64,000 bases of DNA, taken from NCBI GenBank assembly GCA_002733205.1, contig NVUW01000004.1, positions 62,001-126,000 of the forward strand. The letters are read 5' to 3'. Shown piece by piece: positions 35,341-43,853 of the stretch. The notes beneath the pieces were generated by a model that saw only the letters and a program-made list of their open reading frames with translations, did no database searches and was not told the DNA's origin. How positions within the stretch are numbered: position 1 is the first letter of the stretch; every line of letters starts with the position of its first letter. The position numbers were made by a program, and so were the translations under genes. The DNA is from Thalassobium sp. (GTDB taxonomy: Bacteria; Pseudomonadota; Gammaproteobacteria; Pseudomonadales; Oceanobacteraceae).

Positions 35341-35952
35341 TCAGCACAATGTATCCAGCACCATACCTACCATCGCTTCCAGCGTCGCGCGCTCTTCTCC
35401 GGCGCGCACTCTCAGCGCCAGACTCTGCAGCAACGAATGCAATACCACCGCCGCAGCCCCGGCCGAACGCTCTGCGGGCCACTGGCCAGCAGACTGCGCC
35501 AAACGCAGTCTGCGCTCCAACACGGCATCAACCTGCACGATCACATCCTGCAACTCTTCCTGTATCGCCGGAAACAACAAAGCTTCGGCCGGGCTTGTAC
35601 AGGTCACAAAACACCCCAGCGACCGCTCACCGCTAAGATAAATATCCAGCGCCGCTGCGTAAAACCGCTGCAGACTGACCTTCAGATCATGGCCGCTAAA
35701 CAGAGCCTCCTCCAGCCGGCTACTGATCTGTGCCACAAAAAGCTGCAAAGCCTGCCGGTATACAGCTTCTTTATTACCAAAGGCGTTATACAGACTGGGA
35801 CGGTTCATATTCATCGCCCCTGCCAATTCATCCAGAGACACGGCGGCAAAACCTTTTTCCCAGAATAACTGCATCGCTGCGCTCAGCGCCTGGTCACGAT
35901 CAAACTGACGGGGGCGTCCGCGTCGCGCCGGTATTTTTGTACTGTTCTGCAT
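35341..35952 (-). CDS. TetR-family repressor
   Basis: 203 residues. An N-terminal helix-turn-helix (FDRDQALSAAMQLFWEKGF, then LDELAGAMNMNRPSLYNAFG) is followed by a helical ligand domain with GCFVTC near residue 113. It is divergent from the HD-domain gene at 36019. The 66-bp gap holds two GGTA-containing direct repeats (about 36000-36015), a plausible operator, so it probably controls its own gene and the HD gene. Confidence 0.88.
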   Translation of the reverse strand: MQNSTKIPARRGRPRQFDRDQALSAAMQLFWEKGFAAVSLDELAGAMNMNRPSLYNAFGNKEAVYRQALQLFVAQISSRLEEALFSGHDLKVSLQRFYAAALDIYLSGERSLGCFVTCTSPAEALLFPAIQEELQDVIVQVDAVLERRLRLAQSAGQWPAERSAGAAAVVLHSLLQSLALRVRAGEERATLEAMVGMVLDTLC

Positions 35953-36018
35953 AAAAACATTGATCCATGAATTTCCATCTGTTTATATTATGCGAAACGG
36001 TACAAAAATGGTAACACT

Positions 36019-36738
36019 ATGACACTGACCAGCCATAAACCTGCCCCATCACATTGCAGCCTGTTGCACGCTTTTATCCGCCACGACCTGACCACGGCCG
36101 TAGGGCGCGTCCGCCGCGCACTCAGTAAAGAACAGTTGGCCTATGTCGCCCGTCAGCACTATGCCATGCCGGATTCAGCCGCCTGTCACAATGCGCTGCA
36201 GCTGGTACGCCAGAGCAGCCCGGAGTTTTTGCTTAATCACTGCCTGCGCAGTTATGCATTCGCCGTTGCAATGGCCCATAAAACCAAGCAAAAAATTGAT
36301 CAGGAAGTGTTGTTCCTTGGTGCCGTCATGCATGACCTGGGACTGACAGAGCACTGCCACAGTGAAGAAACCTTTGAGGTCGCCGGAGCACGTGCCGCCA
36401 GAGAGTTATGCCTGCAACACAACCTCAGCCACAGCCGGGCGGATCTGGTGCATGAAATGGTTGCACTGCATAACTCCGTCGGGATTGCCGATAAAAAAGA
36501 TGCCGAAATTGCTCTGCTGCACTTCGGTGCGGGGGCCGATGTTGCGGGGTTATGGCTGAATGACATTCACCCGCAGACACTGCATGAAGTACTGAATGAC
36601 TATCCGCGACTGGAATTCAAAGAAGGAATGATAAAACTGCTGAACGAACAGATAAGCGCCAAGCCACACAGCTATATGGCACCCATGATCCGGCTGGGCT
36701 TTCTGAAAAAAATCCGGCAGGCACCGTTCAGCAGCTGA
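36019..36738 (+). CDS. HD-domain hydrolase-like protein
   Basis: 239 residues. The metal-binding H...HD pattern is His74 (LLNHCLRSYAFA), His105-Asp106 (GAVMHDLGL) and further acidic or His residues around EMVALHN. The shape resembles the cyanamide hydratase-like branch of HD proteins more than nucleotide phosphohydrolases, but the substrate is unknown. It is divergent from a TetR gene, which likely represses it; a LysE exporter gene follows 57 bp later on the same strand and could be co-expressed. Confidence 0.75.
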   Translation: MTLTSHKPAPSHCSLLHAFIRHDLTTAVGRVRRALSKEQLAYVARQHYAMPDSAACHNALQLVRQSSPEFLLNHCLRSYAFAVAMAHKTKQKIDQEVLFLGAVMHDLGLTEHCHSEETFEVAGARAARELCLQHNLSHSRADLVHEMVALHNSVGIADKKDAEIALLHFGAGADVAGLWLNDIHPQTLHEVLNDYPRLEFKEGMIKLLNEQISAKPHSYMAPMIRLGFLKKIRQAPFSS

Positions 36739-36795
36739 GACTGTTATCAGGAAGAGCAGACAGGTACACTTTGACTTTTCAGCAGGCACATTCCT

Positions 36796-37428
36796 ATGGA
36801 TTTACTGCAGGGCTTATTACTGATTACTTCCATCCATCTGCTGGCGGCCGCCTCTCCCGGCCCCGACTTTATTTTTGTCAGCCAACAAACCTTACGCCAC
36901 GGGCGCAAAGCCGGACTGCTCAGTAGCTTAGGTATTTCGCTCGGGCTGTCGGTACATATAGCGTATTCAGCCGTTGGCCTGGCTGCGCTGATGGCTAACT
37001 CGGCATTCGCGTTATTGATACTGAAAATCGCCGGTGGCTGTTATCTGATATATCTGGGTATTCAGGGGCTGAAAAGTAAAGCCGGCAGCATGGACAATGC
37101 TCCCACAGAAGCAATAACAGCAAAACCAAAAACGGCCGCACGCAGCATTGGTGCCGGTTTTTTATGCAATGCGTTAAACCCTAAAGCACCGGTGTATTTT
37201 GTTTCATTATTTACGCTGGTTTTATCGTCCGATATGCCGCTGTATCAGTTAGCGATTTACGGTGTGTGGATCATGCTTATTCAGATGGCATGGTTTTCTG
37301 CGGTGGTCATGATGCTGTCCCGTCCGGCGGTGTCAGCGAGCTTTAAACGCTTCGGCCATTGGATTGACCGTATTTTAGGCGGAGCCATGATTGCTCTGGG
37401 CGTGAAATTACTGGCCAGTCGCCAGTAA
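36796..37428 (+). CDS. LysE/RhtB-family exporter
   Basis: 210 residues with six hydrophobic helices and the family opening AAASPGPDFIFVSQQTLRHG plus the FLCNALNPKAPVYF motif. These proteins export amino acids or related small molecules. The substrate cannot be inferred; with the TetR and HD genes upstream it may remove the HD enzyme's substrate or product. Confidence 0.88.
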   Translation: MDLLQGLLLITSIHLLAAASPGPDFIFVSQQTLRHGRKAGLLSSLGISLGLSVHIAYSAVGLAALMANSAFALLILKIAGGCYLIYLGIQGLKSKAGSMDNAPTEAITAKPKTAARSIGAGFLCNALNPKAPVYFVSLFTLVLSSDMPLYQLAIYGVWIMLIQMAWFSAVVMMLSRPAVSASFKRFGHWIDRILGGAMIALGVKLLASRQ

Positions 37429-37442
37429 TTTCATTTTCGGCA

Positions 37443-37733
37443 TCAATCGAACTGCTGTGTGAACTCTGCCTGCTCAGCAGGCAGCGAATGGTCAGGTTGG
37501 CGCGGAATGTACTTTGAAGAACCCACCGGCTCACCCACTTCGCGGATAATTTCCTGCATTGAAGACCGCTCTTCCAACTCGTAATAATTACCGAAAGCAG
37601 AAGAATCCACTTCGGCAGTGGTGGTATCCGGATAGCTGCTTCCATTAGCAGATACATTCTGTTCGCCAGCAATAACAACCGCAGAAAAAATCAGTCCACA
37701 CACACCCGGCAGTAATATATTGTTGCGCAGCAT
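37443..37733 (-). CDS. Small exported protein of unknown function
   Basis: 96 residues with a signal peptide (hydrophobic about 6-22, cut near VIA-GEQ) and an acidic, Ser/Thr-rich mature part containing QEIIREVGEPVGSSKYIPRQ. I do not recognise the family. The ATG overlaps the lipoprotein stop as TAATG, and GGAGG lies 8 bases upstream inside that gene, so both are made together. It is the last gene downstream of the cobU-cobT-cobC-cobS cluster. Confidence 0.6.
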   Translation of the reverse strand: MLRNNILLPGVCGLIFSAVVIAGEQNVSANGSSYPDTTTAEVDSSAFGNYYELEERSSMQEIIREVGEPVGSSKYIPRQPDHSLPAEQAEFTQQFD

Positions 37734-38086
37734 TACTTCACCCTCCATATATAATCAAAGCCGCATTTGAGCAGAACATCTTTCTGAATCACTTCTGCCG
37801 CATCGGTACGCACCGCTTTCATGGTGTAGCTTTTTCCGCATTCAATATCGCTGACGGTATAACTCTGACCGGTAGAAATAAATTTACCTTCAATCTGATT
37901 GGGGCCATAGCCGCTGCCGTCAGAAAGATAAAAACCTTTCAGGCTGGTAAAGGCTTCATTGTATATCGTCACCGATGAGGTCGTACCAACGGGTTGATCG
38001 GTATCGTCGACTTCCGGGCCACAGCCCAGTAAAAAAAGGGTTAACAAGGGAATTAATACGTTACGCACAAGGGTATTCCGGATCAT
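37733..38086 (-). CDS. Small lipoprotein of unknown function
   Basis: 117 residues. The signal sequence ends in the lipobox LFLLGC (Cys22), followed by GPEVDDTDQPVG, so outer-membrane sorting is expected. The mature part has two cysteines (IECGKS and LLKCGF) that could form a disulphide. ATG 38086 is preferred over the one at 38122. It is 51 bp downstream of cobS, coupled to the small exported protein after it. A link with corrinoids is possible by position only. Confidence 0.6.
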   Translation of the reverse strand: MIRNTLVRNVLIPLLTLFLLGCGPEVDDTDQPVGTTSSVTIYNEAFTSLKGFYLSDGSGYGPNQIEGKFISTGQSYTVSDIECGKSYTMKAVRTDAAEVIQKDVLLKCGFDYIWRVK

Positions 38087-38137
38087 TTTTATATTGATGA
38101 GCAGAATAACATTGCACTGCATCAGCGGAAAACAACA

Positions 38138-38923
38138 TTACAAAGCAATGGCCGCCAGCAGCAGAGCTTCCTGAATTTCGATGGTGGCACCCAGCGTATC
38201 ACCGGTACAGCCGCCCAGGCGTTTTATCATCGCCGCACGGGCCATCATCAGAATGGTCAGCCACAGAGCCAGAATAAACAGCGCCTGCGTCTGTAAAAAC
38301 ACACCGGCCAGCAATGCCAGAAGCGTTCCGGTAATGCCGACCACTAACGGCGTTGCCCCCGCCACCAGCGCACTGGCTAAGCCTTTTTTACGAACATAAG
38401 GTGTGGTTGCCAGCAAACCCGGAACAGAACCACGGGCGAGCATTGGCACCAGCATAAAACCGGCCAGTAACAACCAGATATTCCATAAACCATTAACGCC
38501 AGACGCTTTATCCAGCAACGCATAAATGGCGGCAAATTTAACCAGCAAAACCACCACCACCACGGTAACGCCCATCGGCCCGCTTTGCGGGTCTTTCATA
38601 ATCGCCAGCGTGCGTTCTTTATTGCCCAGTCCGCCCACCCAGGCATCGGCACTATCAGCCAGACCATCCAGATGCAAAGCACCACTAAACGCCACCCAGA
38701 TGGTTAACAATAAAGCGGCTAACAGCAGCAACGAAACCTGCGGATTATAAAAAACGCAGGCGGCGGTAAAAGCCAGCAAACTGAGGCCAAGCAAGCAACC
38801 GATCAGCGGATAAAACACCAGCGAGCGGGCCGCGACCGCATCGTCCACACGTTTTAAATACGGCGTTGGCAGACGCGTCAGAAAAGCCATGGCATACCAG
38901 AATGCCCACCAGTGCAGATTCAC
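38138..38923 (-). CDS. cobS: Adenosylcobinamide-GDP ribazoletransferase
   Basis: 261 residues, polytopic membrane protein. GALHLDGLADSADAW and the KDPQSGPMGV motif are diagnostic for CobS. It joins alpha-ribazole phosphate to adenosylcobinamide-GDP, the last assembly step at the inner membrane. The start overlaps the cobC stop by 4 bp (ATGA), in the order cobU-cobT-cobC-cobS. Confidence 0.95.
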   Translation of the reverse strand: MNLHWWAFWYAMAFLTRLPTPYLKRVDDAVAARSLVFYPLIGCLLGLSLLAFTAACVFYNPQVSLLLLAALLLTIWVAFSGALHLDGLADSADAWVGGLGNKERTLAIMKDPQSGPMGVTVVVVVLLVKFAAIYALLDKASGVNGLWNIWLLLAGFMLVPMLARGSVPGLLATTPYVRKKGLASALVAGATPLVVGITGTLLALLAGVFLQTQALFILALWLTILMMARAAMIKRLGGCTGDTLGATIEIQEALLLAAIAL

Positions 38924-39564
38924 AGCGCCTCCTCATCGTCCGGGCGCAGGACCGAGCCGTCCATGCCCTCCAGACTGACCCAAACCTGTGCCTTGCCTTC
39001 GTACTCGCTGTGATCAATGCGAAAGCGCAGTAAACCGGCATACGGAATGGCCAGCCGGTTCATGGCTTCCGGCGCCAGACTCAACAGGTGTTGCGCCAAT
39101 ACACGCATCACGCCACCATGGCTGACCAGCAGCAGATGTTCTCCACGGTGAACGTCGAGTAATTCCTGCCAGGCAGCCAGCACCCGTTGCTGCAACTGCG
39201 GTACCGGCTCGCCATTCGGCGCGCAGAAATTCAGCGGATCCGCCCACAGACGGCGCGAGTCATCGGCATATTCAGCCATCACCTCGCTGACCTCGCGGTT
39301 TTCCCAGTCGCCGTAATCAATCTCCGCCCAGCGCTCATCGCACAACAGCGTCAGCTGACGGGCGCTGGCCAGCTGTTCCGCTGCACTGTGGCAACGGCTT
39401 AACGGCGAGCTGATAATCCGCGTCCAGCGGCTGTCAAAGCGGCGCACCCGTTCGGCAAACTGCCAGCGGCCAAGCTCAGTCAGGGCATGGTCAGTACGAC
39501 CACGAAAGACGTTGCCACCTTCCGGTTCGCCGTGACGGATAAGATCGATACGGGTGGTGCTCAT
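38920..39564 (-). CDS. cobC: Alpha-ribazole phosphatase (histidine phosphatase family)
   Basis: 214 residues beginning MSTTRIDLIRHGEPEGG, the catalytic RHG motif, with the second histidine in LVSHGGVMRVL. In this position it dephosphorylates alpha-ribazole phosphate or adenosylcobalamin phosphate. ATG 39564 is chosen since the upstream frame to 39723 is antisense-like Trp/Arg-rich sequence. It lies between cobT and cobS. Confidence 0.9.
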   Translation of the reverse strand: MSTTRIDLIRHGEPEGGNVFRGRTDHALTELGRWQFAERVRRFDSRWTRIISSPLSRCHSAAEQLASARQLTLLCDERWAEIDYGDWENREVSEVMAEYADDSRRLWADPLNFCAPNGEPVPQLQQRVLAAWQELLDVHRGEHLLLVSHGGVMRVLAQHLLSLAPEAMNRLAIPYAGLLRFRIDHSEYEGKAQVWVSLEGMDGSVLRPDDEEAL

Positions 39565-39580
39565 CAGCGGCTTCCTTATT

Positions 39581-40636
39581 TCAGTTACCGGACTGTACTG
39601 CGGCTTCAGCAAAGGTCGCCATCTGGTTATGCAGCGCCAGCGCCTGCTGTACCAGACCCACCGCCACCGCCGCACCGGAGCCTTCACCCAGACGCAGACC
39701 CAGCTGCACCAGCGGCTTACCATCCAGCGCGGTCAGTAAGGCGCGGTGACCCGGTTCGGCAGAACTGTGACCAAACAGCATCCAGTCACGGGCACCGGCA
39801 TTCAGCTGCACCGCCAGCAAGGCTGCAGAGCTGGCAATAAAACCATCCACCAGCACCGGAATACCAAGCTGCGCAGCACGCAGATAAGCGCCGGCCATGG
39901 CGGCAATTTCCAGTCCGCCCACCTGCTCCAGCGCGGCCAGTGGCGAATCCGCCAGCGCCCGGGCGCGCTCACAGCTTTGCGCCAGAATCTGTTGTTTATG
40001 GCTGAGGGCTTCGCCCTGTACACCGGTGCCCGGGCCAACCAGCGCATTCACATCCTGCTTTAATAACAAGGCGCTCAGGCAGCTGGCCGCCGAGGTGTTA
40101 CCAATGCCCATTTCACCGGCAATAAACAGGTCACAGCCTTCACCATGCAGACGCTCAATCTGCTCGGCGCCAATCTGCAGAGCCTGCTGGGCCTGTTCAT
40201 GGCTCATCGCCGCCTGCTGTGAAAAATCGTTGGTGCCGGGCATCACCGCGCGCTGAATCACGCCGCTTAGCTGGTCGGCCGGGAACGCCGTGCCACAGTT
40301 CACCACCGACAGGCCCATCTCATGGAAGCGTGCCAGTACCGAAATCGCAGCACCGCCGGCAACAAAATTTTTCAGCATCTCAACCGTCACCGCCTGCGGA
40401 AACGCCGATACGCCTTGCGCCACCACACCATGATCACCGGCAAACACCACGCACTGGGGGTTATTAATCTGCGGTTTAACCTGCCCCTGCCAGGCAGCAA
40501 AAGCCACGGCAATGTCTTCCAGCTGGCCCAGAGAACCCGGTGGTTTGGTTAATTGTGACTGACGCTCCAGCGCCTGTTGTTGGGTTTCAGCAGAAAGAGG
40601 AGCAGTGGCCTGTTGCCACCAGAATTCAACGGTCAT
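39581..40636 (-). CDS. cobT: Nicotinate-nucleotide-dimethylbenzimidazole phosphoribosyltransferase
   Basis: 351 residues, full length. Motifs include QSQLTKPPGSLGQLEDIAV, FAGDHGVVAQGVSAFPQAVT, GEMGIGNTSAAS and ALDGKPLVQLGLRLGEGSGA, which hold the phosphoribosyl donor and base. It makes alpha-ribazole phosphate, the lower-ligand nucleotide. It starts 51 bp after cobU and runs 16 bp before cobC in the same operon. No DMB synthase gene (bluB) is seen in the window. Confidence 0.97.
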   Translation of the reverse strand: MTVEFWWQQATAPLSAETQQQALERQSQLTKPPGSLGQLEDIAVAFAAWQGQVKPQINNPQCVVFAGDHGVVAQGVSAFPQAVTVEMLKNFVAGGAAISVLARFHEMGLSVVNCGTAFPADQLSGVIQRAVMPGTNDFSQQAAMSHEQAQQALQIGAEQIERLHGEGCDLFIAGEMGIGNTSAASCLSALLLKQDVNALVGPGTGVQGEALSHKQQILAQSCERARALADSPLAALEQVGGLEIAAMAGAYLRAAQLGIPVLVDGFIASSAALLAVQLNAGARDWMLFGHSSAEPGHRALLTALDGKPLVQLGLRLGEGSGAAVAVGLVQQALALHNQMATFAEAAVQSGN

Positions 40637-40687
40637 AACACCTGTCTTAATTTATTGATAAAACATTCATTGTAAAAGGCGTGCACC

Positions 40688-41224
40688 TTAACTGCGCTTA
40701 ACCGCCATGGGAATACCCGCAACCACCAGCGTCACATCATGCGCCAGCCGGGCAATGTCCTGATGCAGCCGTCCGGCCTCATCAACAAAGCGCCGGCTCA
40801 GCTCGCCCATCGGCACAATGCCATAGCCCACTTCGTTGGACACCAGCAGCAGCGGCTGCTGTAACTGTTGCAGCTCATCCATTAACGCTGCTTTCTGCCG
40901 TTCCCAGTAATCGTTCTGATCACTGAGCAGGCAGTTGGTCAGCCACAGGGTCAGGCAGTCAACCAGAATCACCGCCGCCGGATGCTCTGTCCGCACACGC
41001 TGCAGCGCGACTGCCAGCTGCAAAGGCTCTTCCAGCGTCAGCCAGTGCGCCGGGCGCTGCTCACGATGATGGATAATGCGTTGCTGCATTTCGCCGTCCA
41101 GCGCCTGTGCGGTGGCAATATACACCACCTCTGCGGCCTCTCCGGCCAGCTGCTCTGCCTGAGCCTCGCCGTAACGGCTTTTGCCCGAACGTGCGCCGCC
41201 CAGAATCAGTTCAAGCCTGTTCAT
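40688..41224 (-). CDS. cobU: Adenosylcobinamide kinase / GTP guanylyltransferase
   Basis: 178 residues starting MNRLELILGGARSGKSRYGE (P-loop), with the nucleotide-binding LVDCLTLWLTN and SNEVGYGIVPMGELSR. It phosphorylates adenosylcobinamide and adds GMP. ATG 41224 is chosen; the frame to 41422 is antisense to the PilZ gene. First gene of the cobU-cobT-cobC-cobS operon, divergent from PilZ by 58 bp. Confidence 0.95.
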   Translation of the reverse strand: MNRLELILGGARSGKSRYGEAQAEQLAGEAAEVVYIATAQALDGEMQQRIIHHREQRPAHWLTLEEPLQLAVALQRVRTEHPAAVILVDCLTLWLTNCLLSDQNDYWERQKAALMDELQQLQQPLLLVSNEVGYGIVPMGELSRRFVDEAGRLHQDIARLAHDVTLVVAGIPMAVKRS

Positions 41225-41282
41225 GTTGTTTAGTAACCTTGGGTCTACACTAGAAAAATGGAAACTTACCAGAGAAAGATCA

Positions 41283-41633
41283 ATGAGTACGAACTCTGAC
41301 CACGAACAACGCATGCACCCACGCTGGATTCTGAAAAGCAACGTCAGTGTATTCGAACGGCAAAGTAAGGAATACCTTGGCCTGCTGGTCGACTGCTCGG
41401 AACAGGGCGTGATGATTTCCACCTACGATCAACTGCAACCCGGCACCACATTGCAGATTGATCTGGTCGACATTGCCCCGCACGCCAACAGCCGCCGTAC
41501 CGGCCAATGCCGTGCTGAAGTCGTCTGGTGTGACAAAATCACCCCCAGCCTCTACGGCAGCGGTTGCCGCATCAGCCAGCAGGACGACACCTTTGACGTC
41601 ATGCTGAAAGGCTACAGCCACGCGCACGAGTAA
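41283..41633 (+). CDS. PilZ-domain protein
   Basis: 116 residues in one PilZ domain. The DxSxxG element is VDCSEQGVMI (about residues 36-45), and a short basic start (RMHPRW) stands in for the usual RxxxR, so c-di-GMP binding may be weak. It would be a small effector of c-di-GMP signalling in motility or surface growth. Transcribed alone, with a stem-loop terminator just after it, and divergent from cobU. Confidence 0.8.
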   Translation: MSTNSDHEQRMHPRWILKSNVSVFERQSKEYLGLLVDCSEQGVMISTYDQLQPGTTLQIDLVDIAPHANSRRTGQCRAEVVWCDKITPSLYGSGCRISQQDDTFDVMLKGYSHAHE

Positions 41634-41644
41634 TTCTCCTTTAA

Positions 41645-41680
41645 GGGCCTGTTCATACTCATTAAACAGGCCCTGATTCT
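41645..41680 (+). terminator. Stem-loop terminator after the PilZ gene
   Basis: GGGCCTGTT (41645-41653) pairs with AACAGGCCC (41665-41673), with an 11-base loop and a weak T tract afterwards. Confidence 0.7.
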
Positions 41681-41754
41681 TCCTTCAACAGTCTGTTGGC
41701 GAGCGCCTACAGGCTGTTACACTGCCGCCAGTTTCTTTCTGACGAGCCTTCACC

Positions 41755-42672
41755 ATGCTGCAATTCGGCATCGACCTGGGTGGTACCAAAACCGAAATCA
41801 TCGTCCTCGACCCACAGGGCAACACCCTGCTGCGCGAGCGTACTACCACTCCCACACACTCTTATGACGCCATTGTCGCCAATATCGCGGCCATGGTGGA
41901 AAGTGCCGCCAGTCGTCTCAGCTGCAATGACTTTTCCCTGGGTATTGGTATTCCCGGTGCGGTCAGCCCCGCCAGCGGACTGATCAAAAACGCCAACACC
42001 ACCTGCCTGATCGGCCGCGATTTACAGGGCGATCTGCAAAAGCAACTGCACCCTCTGCTGCAACGCCCGCTGGTACTGGCCAACGACGCCGACTGTTTTG
42101 CCCTGTCCGAAGCCAGCGACGGCAGCGGCGCCGGTTTTGCCTCGGTGTTTGCGGTGATTATCGGCACCGGTTGCGGCGGCGGCTGGGTGATCAACGGCCG
42201 TCTGCTCAGTGGCCCCAATGCCATTGCCGGTGAATGGGGGCACAACCCGCTGCTGTGGCGTGAAGCCTCCGACACTGAAATCGACTGTTACTGCGGCCAG
42301 AAAGGCTGCCTCGAAACCCTGTTATCCGGCCCCGGACTGCGTCAGCAGGCGGCCCAGGAAACCGGCATCAGCCTCAGCGCGCAGGAGTGGAACACGCTGG
42401 CTGAACAACAGGACCCACAGGCGCAGGCGGTGCTTGCGCGCTACTACCGGCGTCTGGCCAAAGCCCTTGCCGGTGTCATCAACCTGATCGACCCGCACGT
42501 GATTGTACTGGGCGGTGGTGTATCCAACCTGCCCGACATTTATCAGGAAGTCCCTAAACTCTGGGCTGAATACGTGTTCTCCGATTCCGTCAGCACACCC
42601 TTGAAACAGGCACTGCATGGTGATTCCAGCGGCGTACGCGGTGCCGCCTGGCTGGGAGCGGCGGCATGCTGA
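41755..42672 (+). CDS. mak: ROK-family sugar kinase, fructokinase (Mak) type
   Basis: 305 residues. FGIDLGGTKTEIIVL binds ATP phosphate, NDADCFALSEA holds the catalytic Asp, and GEWGHNPLLW with CYCGQKGCLET is the ROK zinc site. The protein matches the E. coli Mak fructokinase pattern closely, down to the end HGDSSGVRGAAWLGA. It phosphorylates fructose or a related hexose. The merR gene start lies inside its last codons, so both are expressed together. Confidence 0.88.
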   Translation: MLQFGIDLGGTKTEIIVLDPQGNTLLRERTTTPTHSYDAIVANIAAMVESAASRLSCNDFSLGIGIPGAVSPASGLIKNANTTCLIGRDLQGDLQKQLHPLLQRPLVLANDADCFALSEASDGSGAGFASVFAVIIGTGCGGGWVINGRLLSGPNAIAGEWGHNPLLWREASDTEIDCYCGQKGCLETLLSGPGLRQQAAQETGISLSAQEWNTLAEQQDPQAQAVLARYYRRLAKALAGVINLIDPHVIVLGGGVSNLPDIYQEVPKLWAEYVFSDSVSTPLKQALHGDSSGVRGAAWLGAAAC

Positions 42673-43028
42673 TCGGCGCGGTATCAAAACAGACCGGGCT
42701 GAGCCAGAAAGCCATCCGCCTGTACGAACAGCAGGGCCTGATCCGACCGCAGCGGATCGGCCGTTACCGCCACTTTTCGGCGGCCGATATCGATCTGTTG
42801 CTGCTGATCCGTGAAGCCCGTGCTCTGGGTATTCCGCTGCAACGGCTGAAAGCCGCCATCCGTTATCAGAATCAACAGCCTGACTGGAGCACGCTGCGCA
42901 CGTTTTTGCTGCAGTTCCGTGGTGAAGTCGAAGCCGAAGTGATGCGCCAGCAACAACGCCTGCAGCAGCTCGACCATTGTTTGCACAGCATCAGCGATTG
43001 TCCGCTGCTGCCAGCAGAGAAAATATGA
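42666..43028 (+). CDS. MerR-family regulator
   Basis: 120 residues: an N-terminal winged helix-turn-helix (IGAVSKQTGLSQKAIRLYEQQGLI) and a dimerising coiled coil ending in CLHSISDCPLL. Metal- or redox-sensing cysteines, if used, are two near the C-terminus (Cys105, Cys113). It overlaps mak by 7 bp. A MerR-type promoter with a palindrome lies 26 bp after its stop and drives the oxidoreductase gene at 43122, the likely target. Confidence 0.9.
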   Translation: MLIGAVSKQTGLSQKAIRLYEQQGLIRPQRIGRYRHFSAADIDLLLLIREARALGIPLQRLKAAIRYQNQQPDWSTLRTFLLQFRGEVEAEVMRQQQRLQQLDHCLHSISDCPLLPAEKI

Positions 43029-43053
43029 TGCTGTCCTTTAATCCTGCCCGGTC

Positions 43054-43085
43054 TTGACTCTGCCCTTAGGGGCAGACCCGATACT
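43054..43085 (+). promoter_or_regulatory. MerR-type promoter with long spacer and palindromic operator
   Basis: TTGACT (43054-43059) and GATACT (43080-43085) are separated by 20 bp. Across the spacer lies TCTGCCC-TTAG-GGGCAGA (43059-43076). An over-long spacer occupied by a palindrome is the layout that MerR proteins untwist to activate. Confidence 0.75.
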
Positions 43086-43121
43086 TGAAAACCCAATCAT
43101 ACCTACCGGAGTTTTCTGCTT

Positions 43122-43715
43122 ATGCCCAAACACATTCTGATCCTCAACGGCCACCCGGACCGTAACCGTCTGTGCGGGGCGCTGGCTGACGCTTACCAGA
43201 ACGCGGCGGCCAAGGGGGATAAGGGGGCTGAGATTCAGCGCTTTGATCTGGCCGACATGCAGTTCAATGCCAACCTCAGCCAGGGTTATGCCGAACAAGC
43301 TCCGCTGGAGCCCGATCTGCTCAGTTTTCAGCAGGCATTGCGTGATTGCGATCATCTGCTGCTGGTCGCTCCCGTCTGGTGGGGCAGTGTTCCGGCCCGC
43401 CTGAAAGGCCTGTTTGACCGCACCTTACTGCCCGGTTTTGCCTTCCGCTATGAAGCCGGACAAACCCTGCAGGAAAAGCTGCTGCGCGGTAAAAGTGCCG
43501 AAGTGTTTCTGACGCTCGATACCCCGCCCTGGTATTTCCGCTGGTTTCAGAAAGCTCCGGCGGTGTATCAGCTGAACCATGCCACCCTGGGTTTCTGTGG
43601 TTTCAAACCGGTTACCACCACGCTGTTCGGGCCGGTGATCAAATCCAGCGCCAAACAACGTCAGCAGTGGCTTGAACAGGCTGCCGAAAAAGGCCGCCGT
43701 ATTCTGCGTCAATAA
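43122..43715 (+). CDS. NAD(P)H-dependent flavodoxin-fold quinone oxidoreductase
   Basis: 197 residues of the flavodoxin_2 (NQO1/KefF/MdaB-like) family. ILILNGHPDRNRLCGAL binds FMN or FAD phosphate and VAPVWWGSVPARLKGLFDR is the core flavin loop. It reduces quinones or related electrophiles by two electrons. It sits behind a MerR-type promoter and directly after the merR gene, so it is likely induced by redox-active compounds. Confidence 0.87.
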   Translation: MPKHILILNGHPDRNRLCGALADAYQNAAAKGDKGAEIQRFDLADMQFNANLSQGYAEQAPLEPDLLSFQQALRDCDHLLLVAPVWWGSVPARLKGLFDRTLLPGFAFRYEAGQTLQEKLLRGKSAEVFLTLDTPPWYFRWFQKAPAVYQLNHATLGFCGFKPVTTTLFGPVIKSSAKQRQQWLEQAAEKGRRILRQ

Positions 43716-43730
43716 ACGCTCCGTGTTTTA

Positions 43731-43757
43731 GGCACCGCTGAATTATTCAGAGGTGCC
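43731..43757. repeat. Palindromic copy of the MITE end
   Basis: GGCACCgCTGAATTATTCAGaGGTGCC is the terminal repeat of the element at 4069-4346 arranged as a near-perfect hairpin. It has no TTAA duplication (TTTA before, TTCA after). It may be two element ends left after deletion of the middle, or a seed of a small palindromic repeat family. It may also act as an RNA hairpin after the oxidoreductase gene. Confidence 0.65.
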
Positions 43758-43853
43758 TTCAATCTGCCAAAATTGCGGCGAATATTTAAAGAGGGGCGTA
43801 TCACCACAGCCTGATTCTGCAGCCGTGGTTGATAACAAAGAAAGCGCCGAGGG

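Noticed and set aside
39564-39723. Longer N-terminus for cobC
   Set aside because: The extra part is rich in Trp and Arg and antisense to cobT; the phosphatase starts with MSTTRIDLIRHG.
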